Shown here piece after piece: positions 15,995 to 24,915 of a DNA stretch of 64,000 nt; the stretch's first letter is position 1, and every line of letters starts with the position of its first letter. The stretch lies in the NCBI RefSeq assembly GCF_005298175.1, contig NZ_SZYH01000001.1, positions 1,550,001 through 1,614,000 on the forward strand. The letters are read 5' to 3'. The notes under the pieces are model-generated. The model was not told where the DNA came from. It was given only the letters and a program-made list of their open reading frames with translations, and did not search any database. The translations under genes and the position numbers were made by a program. The DNA comes from Marinobacter panjinensis. Its GTDB lineage: Bacteria > Pseudomonadota > Gammaproteobacteria > Pseudomonadales > Oleiphilaceae.

Positions 15995-16837
15995 ATGTCC
16001 TATCTAGTTCCATCAGAATTCGTCACCAAAATGGTGGACGCCGGTGAATCCAAGGTTCACATGTCCACCCGCGACACGCTGATCCGCGCCTTCATGGCCG
16101 GCGCCATTCTGGCCCTGGCGGCTGTATTTGCTATTACCGTGGCGGTGGAAACCGGCAGTTTCCTGCTGGGTGCCGTGCTCTTCCCGGTGGGGTTCTGCAT
16201 GCTCTACCTCATGGGCTTTGACCTGCTCACCGGTGTGTTCATGCTCACCCCACTTGCCCTGCTGGACAAGCGACCCGGAGTTTCCACCAATACCATCCTG
16301 AGAAACTGGGGCCTGGTTTTTGTCGGCAACTTCGCTGGTGCACTGACCGTCGCCTTCATGATGGCCTTTATTTTCACCTACGGTTTCAATACCGAACCCG
16401 GTGCCGTTGCCGAGAAAATTGCAGGCGTCGGTGAAGCCCGGACCCTTGGCTATGCCGAATATGGCGCAGCCGGCTGGTTCACCATCTTCATCCGCGGCAT
16501 GCTGTGCAACTGGATGGTTTCCATGGGCGTAGTGGGCGCAATGATTTCTACCAACGTTGGCGGCAAGGTACTGGCGATGTGGATGCCCATCATGCTGTTC
16601 TTCTTCATGGGCTTCGAGCACTCCGTTGTGAACATGTTCCTGTTTCCGTTCGGCATTATTGTTGGTGGTGGCTTCTCGGTAATGGACTACCTGGTCTGGA
16701 ACGAAATTCCCACGGTTCTGGGCAACCTCGTTGGTGGCCTCGCCTTTACCGGTCTGACTCTCTACACCACCCACATCCGCACCGGCGCCAAGCGCAACTT
16801 TTCCAAAAGCGCCAGTGCTGACCGCGTGCCTGCGTAA
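15995..16837 (+). CDS. Formate/nitrite transporter (FNT) family protein
   Basis: A 280-residue membrane protein with six FNT helices. Recognisable elements are the N-terminal amphipathic helix, AFMAGAILALAAVFAITV, the FPVGFCMLYLMGFDLLTGVFML stretch, NWGLVFVGNFAGAL in segment 3, GMLCNWMVSMGV in segment 5, and FFMGFEHSVVNMFLFPFGI with the central His of the family. FNT pentamers move formate or nitrite across the inner membrane. With a nitrogen-type promoter, an attenuator and a PP2C-kinase neighbour like those in Pseudomonas nitrate-assimilation loci, nitrite import for assimilation is the most likely role. Nitrite reductase genes are not in this window. Confidence 0.9.
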   Translation: MSYLVPSEFVTKMVDAGESKVHMSTRDTLIRAFMAGAILALAAVFAITVAVETGSFLLGAVLFPVGFCMLYLMGFDLLTGVFMLTPLALLDKRPGVSTNTILRNWGLVFVGNFAGALTVAFMMAFIFTYGFNTEPGAVAEKIAGVGEARTLGYAEYGAAGWFTIFIRGMLCNWMVSMGVVGAMISTNVGGKVLAMWMPIMLFFFMGFEHSVVNMFLFPFGIIVGGGFSVMDYLVWNEIPTVLGNLVGGLAFTGLTLYTTHIRTGAKRNFSKSASADRVPA

Positions 16838-16857
16838 ATGGGCTGTTTTATTTCAAC

Positions 16858-18576
16858 ATGAGCAGGCATCTGAAGGTTTCCGCCGGCCAGCATTCGGACA
16901 AAGGCCACAAGCCATCCAACCAGGATTTCCACGGCTGCATTATGCCGGCCGAACCACGCCTGGGGATGAAAGGCGTCGCCTTTGCCATGGCCGACGGGAT
17001 CAGTAGCAGCGACGTCAGCCAGATTGCCAGTGAAACGGCGGTGAAAAGCTTTCTGGATGACTACTTCTGCACTTCAGAGGCCTGGTCTGTGCGCCAATCT
17101 GCGGAGCGGGTACTGACTGCCACCAACTCCTGGCTCCATGCCCAGAGCCGCAACAGTCCTTACCGGTATGAAAAGGACAAAGGGTATGTCTGCACACTCA
17201 GTGCACTGGTGTTCAAGGCTTCCATGGCTTACCTGTTCCATGTCGGTGACACCCGGATCTACCGCCTGCGGGACAGGGCCCTGGAACAGCTCACCAATGA
17301 TCACCGGTTATGGATTTCCCAGCAGGAGAACTACCTGAGCCGCGCCCTCGGGATGGATTCGCTACTGGAGATTGATTACCAGTCGCTCCCGCTGAGAGAG
17401 GGCGACCTATTTATTCTGGCAACCGACGGCGTCTACGAACATGCCAGTGCACAACAAATGATCGGCACCATCAGTCAACACCCCACAGATCTGGACCAGG
17501 CCGCCAGAGCCATGGTCAAGGCTGCTTTCGACAATGGCAGCGACGATAATCTGAGCGTGCAGATTATTCGGGTGGATCAACTGCCGGAGCAAACATCCGC
17601 GGAGATTCAGCGGCAGGTGGAAGACCTGCCTTTTCCGCCCATCCTGGAACCACGGCACAGTTTCGACGGCTACACCATACTCCGGGAAGTGCACGCCACC
17701 AGCCGCAGCCATGTGTACCTGGCACTGGATACCGATACCGACACCCGGGTGATCCTGAAAACGCCGTCCATAGACCTGAGGGGTGACCCCGGCTACCTGG
17801 AGCGGTTCCTCATGGAAGAGTGGATTGCGAGACGGGTGAACAGTGCCCATGTTCTCAAGGCGGGCCTGCAGGATCGTCCCCGCAACCACCTGTACACCGT
17901 GACCGAATACATCGAAGGCCAGACCCTGAAGCAGTGGTTGATTGACCACCCCAAACCGGATCTGGAGACGGTGCGCGGCCTGGTGGTTCAGATTGCCCGC
18001 GGCCTCTACGCGCTGCATCGCATGGAAATCCTGCACCAGGATATCCGCCCCGACAACATCATGATTGACACCAACGGCACCGTAAAAATCATCGACTTCG
18101 GCTCCGCCCGGGTGGCCGGCATTGTGGAGGCCACTACCCTGGAGCCAAACGACATTCCGGGTACCGCGCTGTACATGGCGCCGGAATACTTTATGGGCGA
18201 AACCGGCACCAACTGCTCAGACCTGTATTCACTGGGTGTACTTACCTATCACATGCTGTCCGGCAGATTCCCCTACGGCACCCAGGTGGCCAAGTCCCGC
18301 ACTGCATCGGCCATGCGCCGGCTCACCTATGCCTCGGTACTGGACGATGACCGCGAAATCCCCGCCTGGATCGATGAAACCATCAAAAAAGCCGTACACC
18401 CGAACCCGGACAAGCGTTACCAGGAACTGTCCGAATTTACCTTCGACCTGCGCCACCCCAACCAGAACTTCCTCAACAAAACCCGCCCTCCGTTGCTCGA
18501 GCGCAACCCTGTGGCTTTCTGGCAGAGTATATCGGCCATGCTGCTCTGCGCCCTTATATACCTTATGGCTACATAA
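16858..18576 (+). CDS. Bifunctional PP2C phosphatase / Ser-Thr kinase, membrane anchored
   Basis: A 572-residue fusion. Residues about 5-240 are a PP2C phosphatase with metal-site motifs NQDFHG (21-26), AMADGISSS (43-51), LATDGVYEH and DNLSVQII. Residues about 265-545 are a protein kinase: the glycine loop is poor (LREVHATSRSHVYLA), the lysine is in VILKTPS, the catalytic loop is HQDIRPDN in place of HRDxxxxN, and DFGSA and APEYF follow. A C-terminal helix (SISAMLLCALIYLMA) anchors it. The gene starts 20 bp after the FNT gene, so it shares the regulated transcript. Fusions of this kind occur beside nitrate-assimilation genes in pseudomonads, where their targets are unknown. Confidence 0.9.
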   Translation: MSRHLKVSAGQHSDKGHKPSNQDFHGCIMPAEPRLGMKGVAFAMADGISSSDVSQIASETAVKSFLDDYFCTSEAWSVRQSAERVLTATNSWLHAQSRNSPYRYEKDKGYVCTLSALVFKASMAYLFHVGDTRIYRLRDRALEQLTNDHRLWISQQENYLSRALGMDSLLEIDYQSLPLREGDLFILATDGVYEHASAQQMIGTISQHPTDLDQAARAMVKAAFDNGSDDNLSVQIIRVDQLPEQTSAEIQRQVEDLPFPPILEPRHSFDGYTILREVHATSRSHVYLALDTDTDTRVILKTPSIDLRGDPGYLERFLMEEWIARRVNSAHVLKAGLQDRPRNHLYTVTEYIEGQTLKQWLIDHPKPDLETVRGLVVQIARGLYALHRMEILHQDIRPDNIMIDTNGTVKIIDFGSARVAGIVEATTLEPNDIPGTALYMAPEYFMGETGTNCSDLYSLGVLTYHMLSGRFPYGTQVAKSRTASAMRRLTYASVLDDDREIPAWIDETIKKAVHPNPDKRYQELSEFTFDLRHPNQNFLNKTRPPLLERNPVAFWQSISAMLLCALIYLMAT

Positions 18577-18675
18577 AACCAACACGGTGAATACTGTTTT
18601 AGCGCCCCAAGCAGGACGGACGCAACCGGGTTACACTTGTACAACGCTGAAACGGTCCAGAATGGTTGAGGCAAA

Positions 18676-19413
18676 ATGAACACAACAACCGCCCGTATGG
18701 CCTTCCTCTACCCCGGCCATGCCGCTGAAGATGACTATCCACGGCTGGCAACGATGATTTCGCCGGCGCCTGAAGTGACCGTCATTCATACAGAATTCAA
18801 TGAAGATGCCCACACTGTGGAGGCACTCACGGAGATGGGAAGCCCACAACGTCTAAGCGAAGGCGCACGGCATCTTGAGAACAAAAACCCGGAGGCCGTT
18901 CTGTGGACCTCCACCAGCGCCAGCTTCGTTCGGGGCCTGGACGGCATCCGTGAACAGATCGAAACACTGGAAAACCTGCTCCACATCCCCGCCTCCACCA
19001 CGGCAATGGCGTTTGCACGGGCTGTCACCACAATCAATGCGAAGCGTGTCGCCATCGCAGCGACCTACCCCAGGGACGTTGCCCTGCTGTTCAAGGCGTT
19101 TCTGGAGCATTTCGATATCGAAGTGGTGCACATGACCAGCCACGGCATTATCACCGCCGCAGAGGTAGGCACGCTGCAGCGAGAGGCCGTATTACGGTTT
19201 GCGACGGACAACAATCACCCTGACGCCGATGCTTTGCTGGTGCCGGATACCGCGTTGCACTCGGCTGCCTGGCTGGAGGACCTCGAAGCGGCTGCCGGCA
19301 AGCCGGTGCTAACGGCCAATCAGGTCAGTGTATGGGAGGGGTTGAGGTTATGCGGCAAGCTCACACCCCAGCCGGGCCTTGGCACGCTGTTCAGGATAAA
19401 CCCGTGGGATTAG
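18676..19413 (+). CDS. Asp/Glu racemase superfamily protein (maleate isomerase/AMDase-like) lacking both catalytic cysteines
   Basis: A 245-residue protein aligning by eye with maleate cis-trans isomerase and arylmalonate decarboxylase: TSASFVRGLDGI (80-91), AFARAVTTINAKRVAIAATYPRDV (112-135) and the closing KPVLTANQVSVWEGLRL (209-225). Family enzymes use cysteines in the xCTSxS loop and in an SC-x-x loop; here the equivalent positions appear to be Ser79 (WTSTSAS) and Pro190 (LLVPDTA). The only Cys is 226, near the C-terminus. It may be a non-catalytic or mechanistically altered member, for example EutA-like. It follows the kinase gene by 99 bp on the same strand, and its stop codon is part of the 38-bp palindrome. 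Confidence 0.8.
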   Translation: MNTTTARMAFLYPGHAAEDDYPRLATMISPAPEVTVIHTEFNEDAHTVEALTEMGSPQRLSEGARHLENKNPEAVLWTSTSASFVRGLDGIREQIETLENLLHIPASTTAMAFARAVTTINAKRVAIAATYPRDVALLFKAFLEHFDIEVVHMTSHGIITAAEVGTLQREAVLRFATDNNHPDADALLVPDTALHSAAWLEDLEAAAGKPVLTANQVSVWEGLRLCGKLTPQPGLGTLFRINPWD

Positions 19414-19448
19414 TGTCCCGTCTGGCGAATTCGCCAGACGGGACACTA
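19411..19448. repeat. 38-bp perfect palindrome that contains the stop codons of two convergent genes
   Basis: The left arm TAGTGTCCCGTCTGGCGAA (19411-19429) is followed directly by its exact reverse complement (19430-19448), with no spacer. The first three bases are the TAG of the racemase-family gene and the last three, read on the other strand, are the TAG of the EamA gene. It can fold into a strong stem in either transcript, with a short loop around GAATTC. No T run follows, so it is not a standard intrinsic terminator; a mobile palindromic (REP-like) unit or bidirectional stop is plausible. Confidence 0.9.
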
Positions 19449-20333
19449 GGACGGCTTTCGCTGTGTGACCACCAGAGCAACCCCGGTGATGGATATGGCA
19501 CCGCCGATCATTGCGAGCACACCCAGCCGTTCATCGAACAGCCAGAACGCTTCCAGGGCAGTTACCGGCGGCACCAGATAGAAGAGACTTGCCACCTGTG
19601 ATGCCGCGCCACGGCGAATCAGCCACATCAGCAGCAGGATTGCGCCGATCGAGACCCCGAAAACCAGCCAGACCATCGACCATATCAGCGGCGGGGCCCA
19701 CTCCACTGCACGGGTTTCAAAGACAAAAGCGCCCACGGCAAAAAACGTTGCCGCGGCGCTGTATTGAATGAAGGTTCCGGCAACGAGATCCGCCTGGGTG
19801 CCATTACGCTTCTGGTAAACAGTACCCAGGGAAATGCCGCCCAGGGAAAGCGCTGCCCAGATCAGCGTCCACAGGGGAAAGTCCGAAGTGGATGTGCCAC
19901 CACCAAACTTCTCTGCCAGTACCAGGCTAACCCCTACAAGGCCAAGCGCCAGCCCCAGCCACTGCCGGGACGAGACACTCTCCTTCAGCACCAGGATAGC
20001 TACCGCAGAGGTCACCAGTGGCTGCAAACCAACAATAAGCGAGATAATTCCCGAGGGCATGCCGCCCTGAATGGCGTAATACACGCCGCCCAGATAGCAG
20101 CCGTGCACCAGCAAACCGGTTACCGCCAGATGACCGGCGCCACGCCATCCGGGCCAGCGGGTTTTCAGGAGCCATGCGAGTACGCTGAGTAACGCCAGCG
20201 TGAACAGCATGCGTATCAGCAGAAGCGTAAAAGGCTCGGCAAAGGGCAAACCGTATTTTGCACCTATGAAGCCCGTGCTCCACAACCAGACGAACAGAGC
20301 CGGCACAAAAAACGAGTAGAAAATCTTGGGCAT
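19446..20333 (-). CDS. EamA/DMT family permease
   Basis: A 295-residue protein with ten predicted membrane helices in two EamA repeats; it opens with FFVPALFVWLWSTGFIGAKYGLPFAEPFTLLLIRM (written in part), the usual RhaT/EamA start, and the second repeat has LGLVGVSLVLAEKF. DMT permeases export or import small metabolites such as amino acids; the substrate is not predictable. It ends inside the 38-bp palindrome, which supplies its stop codon, and is convergent with the racemase-family gene. Confidence 0.88.
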   Translation of the reverse strand: MPKIFYSFFVPALFVWLWSTGFIGAKYGLPFAEPFTLLLIRMLFTLALLSVLAWLLKTRWPGWRGAGHLAVTGLLVHGCYLGGVYYAIQGGMPSGIISLIVGLQPLVTSAVAILVLKESVSSRQWLGLALGLVGVSLVLAEKFGGGTSTSDFPLWTLIWAALSLGGISLGTVYQKRNGTQADLVAGTFIQYSAAATFFAVGAFVFETRAVEWAPPLIWSMVWLVFGVSIGAILLLMWLIRRGAASQVASLFYLVPPVTALEAFWLFDERLGVLAMIGGAISITGVALVVTQRKPS

Positions 20334-20372
20334 ACGCTTAACCGCGAATCGTCAGACGTGTGTGGGAGCGGA

Positions 20373-20852
20373 TCAGATGCTGTCTTTTTGTTTGTCCGAC
20401 TCATCAGTCAGATTGCGCTCGGTATCATTCCACTGCCTGGACAGTGCCTCATAAGCGTCAGAAAAGCCCTTCTTGGCACGTTCCCAGGCAGAGGCTGAAC
20501 TGGCCTGAAGTTCGTCATACCAGTTCTGAACGCGCTCCCGCTGCTCCCGAAGTGACTCCAGGCTCTTCTTCGACCGCTCCCGCGCATTGTCACTCATGTC
20601 GTCCCAGTTCTGATCCAGTTCCTGTTGCAGCGTTTCAATTCGTTTGTCCAGAGCCTCAAGCGTACTTTCGATGGACGCTTCGGCCTCGGCCCTCTGGTCC
20701 GCGCCGAACTCTTTCAGGGCCTGACCGAGTTCCCGGGTTTCTTTCTTCAGCGACTCAACCGACGGGGCGTCTGATGATTCCGCATAGAGATTGCCTGACA
20801 TACCCAATGCCAGAACAAGTGTCAGCGATACACCAAAGCGTTTGAAGCACAT
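20373..20852 (-). CDS. Predicted periplasmic coiled-coil protein, unknown function
   Basis: From the ATG at 20852 (site GGGAGAA) the product is 159 residues with a signal peptide (MCFKRFGVSLTLVLALGMSG, cleavage near LYAES). The mature part is almost entirely charged heptad helix (about residues 30-125), rich in Glu, Arg and Lys with regular Trp residues (QNWDDMSD, RVQNWYDELQ, SAWERAKKG). No enzymatic motif is present. It resembles small stress-associated helical proteins but I do not recognise a named family with confidence. It precedes nothing on its strand. Confidence 0.7.
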   Translation of the reverse strand: MCFKRFGVSLTLVLALGMSGNLYAESSDAPSVESLKKETRELGQALKEFGADQRAEAEASIESTLEALDKRIETLQQELDQNWDDMSDNARERSKKSLESLREQRERVQNWYDELQASSASAWERAKKGFSDAYEALSRQWNDTERNLTDESDKQKDSI

Positions 20853-21074
20853 TAGAATTCTCCCGGGTTTATTGGGTAGACAATAGCAATGTTTGGCGAC
20901 GGATCGTACCTTAGTAAACATTAATCAACTCACAACAATCAGAAATACGCATAAAGAACATTACCTTATGCTTTACCATGTCCACTCCTGAGTCCTTTGC
21001 AGTGGCCCCCTGTTTGTGCCTTTCCGATGCGTGTGCCACGTTTAAATACGAAGCCATCTTATAGGAGAAAGGAT

Positions 21075-21251
21075 ATGCTCTATTGGGCTGTGGTATGTCT
21101 CATCGTCGCGATAATCGCCGGCGTACTGGGTTTTGGCGGTATCGCCGGAACAGCTGCAGGGTTTGCAAAAGTTCTGTTCTTCATTTTCCTCATCCTGCTT
21201 GTCATATCCCTGGTTGCCAACGCCATGAAGGGCCGGGGGCCAAAGATCTAG
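21075..21251 (+). CDS. DUF1328 family small membrane protein
   Basis: A 58-residue protein started at the ATG at 21075, which has AGGAGAAA upstream. It is the standard DUF1328 (YtjA-like) sequence: [20 protein letters not shown], then [19 protein letters not shown] and a short basic tail. Two helices span the membrane. Such genes are frequently stress- or stationary-phase-induced; the molecular role is unknown. It is monocistronic and convergent with the shikimate-kinase-like gene 28 bp downstream. Confidence 0.9.
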   Translation: MLYWAVVCLIVAIIAGVLGFGGIAGTAAGFAKVLFFIFLILLVISLVANAMKGRGPKI

Positions 21252-21279
21252 ATATCCGCACACCCGGGGGCAGCAGGCT

Positions 21280-21810
21280 TCAACGTGCCTCCCGGGCTCG
21301 TGCCAGGGCTGCCAGCACGGCTTCACACACCTCTTCGTGGTTCCTGCCGACACAATCAATGGCGACATCAGCCAGACGGGAATACAGCTCATACCGTTCA
21401 GTGAACAGGTCTTCCAGCGACTGGTCGGGGCGACGGGAAATACCCCGTGCGCTGTAATCACCAATACGCTCAAGCACGACTTCCAGCGGAATATCCAGAA
21501 ACACGACTACTGCATCGGCTTTCAGATGTTGCATCGCCGCTTCACTGTAGACCGCACTGCCACCGGTCGATATGACCTGTCGCCGCACCTCCAGCCTGAG
21601 CAACACCTGCTCTTCTATTTTTCTCAGTGCCTGGTAGCCATCACCATCGACAATGTCCTGCAGTGTACGGCCAGCTTCCTGCTGAATCAGCAGATCAGTG
21701 TCGATAAACCCCAGCCCCAGTCGCTTCGCCAGCAGCACTCCGACCGTGCTTTTACCGCTACCCGGCATACCGATGAGAACAACATTGCTCGCTGTTTTAT
21801 TCGCAGGCAC
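21280..21810 (-). CDS. Shikimate kinase-like P-loop kinase
   Basis: A 176-residue P-loop kinase of the shikimate kinase family, with Walker A GMPGSGKST near residue 15, FIDTDLLIQQ (the shikimate-binding Asp), an Arg in DGYQALRKIEEQ and a lid of the type GISRRPDQSLEDLF. The glycine motif is STGGSAVY in place of the more usual GGG. The GTG at 21810 lies 4 nt after GGAGG and gives the usual family length; an ATG at 21897 would add 29 residues. The canonical aroK normally sits beside aroB, which is absent here, so this may be a second, AroL-like copy or a relative with another substrate. Confidence 0.8.
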   Translation of the reverse strand: MPANKTASNVVLIGMPGSGKSTVGVLLAKRLGLGFIDTDLLIQQEAGRTLQDIVDGDGYQALRKIEEQVLLRLEVRRQVISTGGSAVYSEAAMQHLKADAVVVFLDIPLEVVLERIGDYSARGISRRPDQSLEDLFTERYELYSRLADVAIDCVGRNHEEVCEAVLAALARAREAR

Positions 21811-21982
21811 CTTACCTCCGGAATCCGCCAATAGTGAGAACTGGCTGGCTATACTGAAAAAGTAACACTTTTGCGATATACATTGCGGTTTCTTCAAGCA
21901 ACTATAGCCGTATAATCAGGCGAACGGCTGAAACAAATGACAGACAGCCGCTTTTATTGATCGGGCAGTACAAGAGCAAATA

Positions 21983-22684
21983 ATGACGATCGGCAGAACC
22001 TTCATCGCTTCATCGCTGGCACTTTTGCTACTGGCATTTTCCGCACCGGGACTGGCAGACAGTATCAAGCGCATTGTCCACCCTGATGGGAGGGTGGAGT
22101 ATACCAACGTGAAGGGCAGCAGCCAGAAACGGGCCTCCACAAAGGATGAAGTGGTTTACCGTTACAGGGACGACAACGGTGTGGTTGCCTACAGTGGCAT
22201 ACAGCCCGCCAGCACGAATTTCGACGTCATCCGATTCCACTGCTACGCCTGCGACCCGGACTCCAACGTAAACTGGCGCACCACCCCGCTGTTCCTGAAA
22301 CCCTACCGGGATGAGATCAAGACTGCTGCCAGCGAATTCAATGTTGACCCGGCATTGGTAAGGGCCGTCATCCACGCCGAGTCGGCGTTCAATGACAAAG
22401 CCCTGTCACCCAAGGGCGCCCAGGGGTTGATGCAGCTTATGCCAGCCACCGCAAAAGAACTGGGCGTTCGCAACGCCATGGTTGCCCCGGAAAACATCCG
22501 CGGCGGCGTAAACTACCTGGCCCGCATGCTCAAACGTTTCAACGGCGATACCAGGCTGGCAACGGCCGCCTACAATGCCGGTCCGGGCGCTGTCGGGCGC
22601 CACGGCGGCATACCGCCCTACGCCGAAACCCGAGCCTACGTGGAGCGGGTGGGCATCCTTCACGAACGGTATGCAAGCAACTGA
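21983..22684 (+). CDS. Lytic transglycosylase, SLT family, with DUF4124 domain
   Basis: A 233-residue secreted protein: signal peptide (to about GLADS, residue 27), a short DUF4124-like beta module ([31 protein letters not shown]) and a C-terminal SLT lysozyme-like domain. The catalytic Glu is in [10 protein letters not shown], followed by the family motifs [16 protein letters not shown] and [12 protein letters not shown]. It cleaves the glycan strands of peptidoglycan to anhydromuropeptides in the periplasm. It is a single gene, convergent with the LysE gene. Confidence 0.93.
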   Translation: MTIGRTFIASSLALLLLAFSAPGLADSIKRIVHPDGRVEYTNVKGSSQKRASTKDEVVYRYRDDNGVVAYSGIQPASTNFDVIRFHCYACDPDSNVNWRTTPLFLKPYRDEIKTAASEFNVDPALVRAVIHAESAFNDKALSPKGAQGLMQLMPATAKELGVRNAMVAPENIRGGVNYLARMLKRFNGDTRLATAAYNAGPGAVGRHGGIPPYAETRAYVERVGILHERYASN

Positions 22685-22691
22685 TCCGGCA

Positions 22692-23321
22692 TCAACCAAA
22701 GGCCAGCCAAGCTCCAACCAGTATCATCAGAGTTCCCGCTACCCGGTTAACCATGCGAACGCCTCCGCCCTGTTTCAGGGCTTTGCGTAACGTTTTGCCC
22801 CCGTGGGCATAGAGCTGCAAGCAGAGGAACTCCAGGCCCAGAATAATCAGGATCATCGCCGTCAGCTGCGGCGCCATCGGCAATTTACTGTCGATAAAAG
22901 GTGGCAGCAGAGCTATGAAAAAAGCCCAGCCCTTTGGATTGGCAATTGCCGTCACAAACCCCTGAAGCACCAACTGCAGGCGTGAGCTTTCAACCGGCTC
23001 CGCGTCCTCCTCCGGCATCGCCATTTTGCCCCTGGAACGCCACATCTGGAAGCCAAGCCATGCGAGGTAGGCACCGCCGGCATACTTGAACACCGCAAAT
23101 GCTGTCGGGTACTTCAGCATAAAGGTTGCCACACCCACTGCTGCAGCCGTCGCCACCAGAGCAACGCCGACCAGCTCACCCGCCATCATCCACAAGGCCC
23201 GTTTCACGCCAATGGTAATGCCGAGGGACAGCGCCAGGGTCATGCACATGCCCGGGGTAATGGACACCACGAAGAACGTTGGAACAAAGGCGGACAACAA
23301 GGCCAGGTTCAGGGACACCAC
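22692..23321 (-). CDS. LysE family amino-acid exporter
   Basis: A 209-residue membrane protein with the RhtB/LysE pattern: FFVVSITPGMCMTLALSLGITIGVKR near the start (segment 1 and its loop, shown in part as SITPGMCMTLALSLG), GAYLAWLGFQMWRS in segment 3 and FVTAIANPKGWAFFIALLPPFID in the middle. These proteins export amino acids or homoserine lactones. The start is a GTG (23321, or 23318) placed after a GAGAG site; no better ATG is available upstream. Confidence 0.88.
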   Translation of the reverse strand: MVSLNLALLSAFVPTFFVVSITPGMCMTLALSLGITIGVKRALWMMAGELVGVALVATAAAVGVATFMLKYPTAFAVFKYAGGAYLAWLGFQMWRSRGKMAMPEEDAEPVESSRLQLVLQGFVTAIANPKGWAFFIALLPPFIDSKLPMAPQLTAMILIILGLEFLCLQLYAHGGKTLRKALKQGGGVRMVNRVAGTLMILVGAWLAFG

Positions 23322-23354
23322 ACACAGACTCTCACGTTGAAGGTGACGAAACCG

Positions 23355-24089
23355 TTAATTATACAACCCCTGCAGATAACGCAAACCCGAAAGCTGCGCC
23401 ATCTGTCCCCGAATCCACGCGACTCTTTCCCACACATAGGCAGAGGGACTCGCAGCGCTGAGTACTTTCGGGTTGGGAAGAACCGCTGCAAGCCGGGCCG
23501 ACTGGGTTTGAGACAAAAGGCTTGCAGGCACACCGAAATAGAGGCGGCTGGCGGCCTCTACGCCGTAGACCCCGTGACCAAACTCGGCAATATTCAGGTA
23601 CACCTCAAGAACTCTCCGCTTGGGCCAGAGCGCATCAATACCCAGTGCCAGCCCCGCCTCCAGTGCCTTGCGTATAAAACTGCGCCCGTTCCACAGGAAC
23701 AGGTTTTTGGCTGTCTGCTGGGTGATGGTACTCGCGCCGCGCAAACCCTGGCCCGCCTGATACTCCGCCAATGCCTTACGGATAGCACCGAAATCCACAC
23801 CGTGGTGGTGCGGAAAGCGCTGGTCCTCACTGGCGACCGCCGCCAGCGGCATCCAGGGAGATATTTCATCCAGGCTTACCCACTCGTGCCTCAGTTCATG
23901 ATTGGAACCGGAAAGCTGATGCCCGAGCATGAAGGCGGATGTGGGCGGGTTCACGAACCGCAAGAGTACAATCGCTGCAACAAGCAACAACAAGACCCCG
24001 GCCAGAGTCCAGACAAATATACTCAGTGATGTTCGGATCAGGGAACGTCGCGCCACAGTGCTATCATCAACCGGTAATGGGTTCGTCAT
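23355..24089 (-). CDS. mtgA: Monofunctional biosynthetic peptidoglycan transglycosylase
   Basis: A 244-residue protein: one N-terminal membrane anchor (about residues 24-48) and a family 51 glycosyltransferase domain with the hallmark EDQRFPHHHGVDFGAIRKAL (catalytic Glu), RGASTITQQTAKNLFLW and RKALEAGLALGIDALWPKRRVLEVYLNIAEFG (in part). It polymerises lipid II into glycan strands without a transpeptidase domain. Length and motifs are normal for MtgA. It is divergent from the rsuA-like gene with a 40-bp gap. Confidence 0.94.
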   Translation of the reverse strand: MTNPLPVDDSTVARRSLIRTSLSIFVWTLAGVLLLLVAAIVLLRFVNPPTSAFMLGHQLSGSNHELRHEWVSLDEISPWMPLAAVASEDQRFPHHHGVDFGAIRKALAEYQAGQGLRGASTITQQTAKNLFLWNGRSFIRKALEAGLALGIDALWPKRRVLEVYLNIAEFGHGVYGVEAASRLYFGVPASLLSQTQSARLAAVLPNPKVLSAASPSAYVWERVAWIRGQMAQLSGLRYLQGLYN

Positions 24090-24129
24090 TAAAACGAAAA
24101 AAGTCCAACAGGACTATAACACTGCCACT

Positions 24130-24825
24130 ATGAAGCTTTCCCGAATTCTCAGTAATCAAAACGGCGTAAGCCGCAAACAGGCCAACGCACTGATTGCCGC
24201 AGGAGCGGTAACAGTCAACGGTGTCGCCTGCCGGGAGCCGGCTCGGGAAGTCGACCGTTTTGCCACGGTTGCAAGCCGCGGCGGCGTTATTCAGGTGGGC
24301 GAACAGTCGCATTACCTGATGCTACACAAACCGGCCGGCTATCTCAGCGCTACCGAGGACAAGGTTCACAAAACCGTAATGGAGCTGATCGACGACAACC
24401 TGCACAGCGGCCTTCATATTGCCGGGCGACTTGACCGGGCCAGTACCGGTTTGCTGATCCTCACCAATGATGGCACCTGGTCACGCCAGTTGACCGAGCC
24501 GGCAATCAAATTACCGAAGGTCTACCGGGTGTCCACGGCCAGCGCGATCACCGGGGAGACGGCAGCGCGTTTTTCCGCAGGTATCTGGTTCGAGTTTGAA
24601 CAGCTCAGAACATCACCGGCCCAGCTCGAATTACTCGGAGCGAGGGAGGCACGAATCACCATTTACGAGGGCCGCTACCATCAGGTGAAGCGCATGTTCC
24701 ATGCCGTTGGAAACCGAATCACCGCCCTGCATCGGGAGAAAATGGGCGATATCGGGCTTGATGACAACCTGCCGCCCGGCGGCTACCGCCGGCTGACAGC
24801 CGAGGAAATCGAGTCTGTTCCATGA
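24130..24825 (+). CDS. rsuA: RsuA-type 16S rRNA pseudouridine synthase
   Basis: A 231-residue protein started at the ATG at 24130 (MKLSRILSNQ). An S4 RNA-binding domain (residues 1-60, SRKQANALIAAGAVTVNG) precedes the catalytic domain with IAGRLDRASTGLLILTND, containing the catalytic Asp, and the RsuA-family KVYRVST and EGRYHQVKRMFHAVGNRI motifs. It isomerises a uridine in 16S rRNA (position 516 in E. coli). The RsuA subfamily assignment is by overall pattern; RluB/E/F subfamilies share motifs. Confidence 0.88.
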   Translation: MKLSRILSNQNGVSRKQANALIAAGAVTVNGVACREPAREVDRFATVASRGGVIQVGEQSHYLMLHKPAGYLSATEDKVHKTVMELIDDNLHSGLHIAGRLDRASTGLLILTNDGTWSRQLTEPAIKLPKVYRVSTASAITGETAARFSAGIWFEFEQLRTSPAQLELLGAREARITIYEGRYHQVKRMFHAVGNRITALHREKMGDIGLDDNLPPGGYRRLTAEEIESVP

Positions 24826-24915
24826 AGACCGTAACGAGGACTTCATGCTGGATTGATCCAGCTCAGGCCATAGCGACATTCCTTAGTGTCAAATTACGTT
24901 AAGCTTTTCAGAGCG

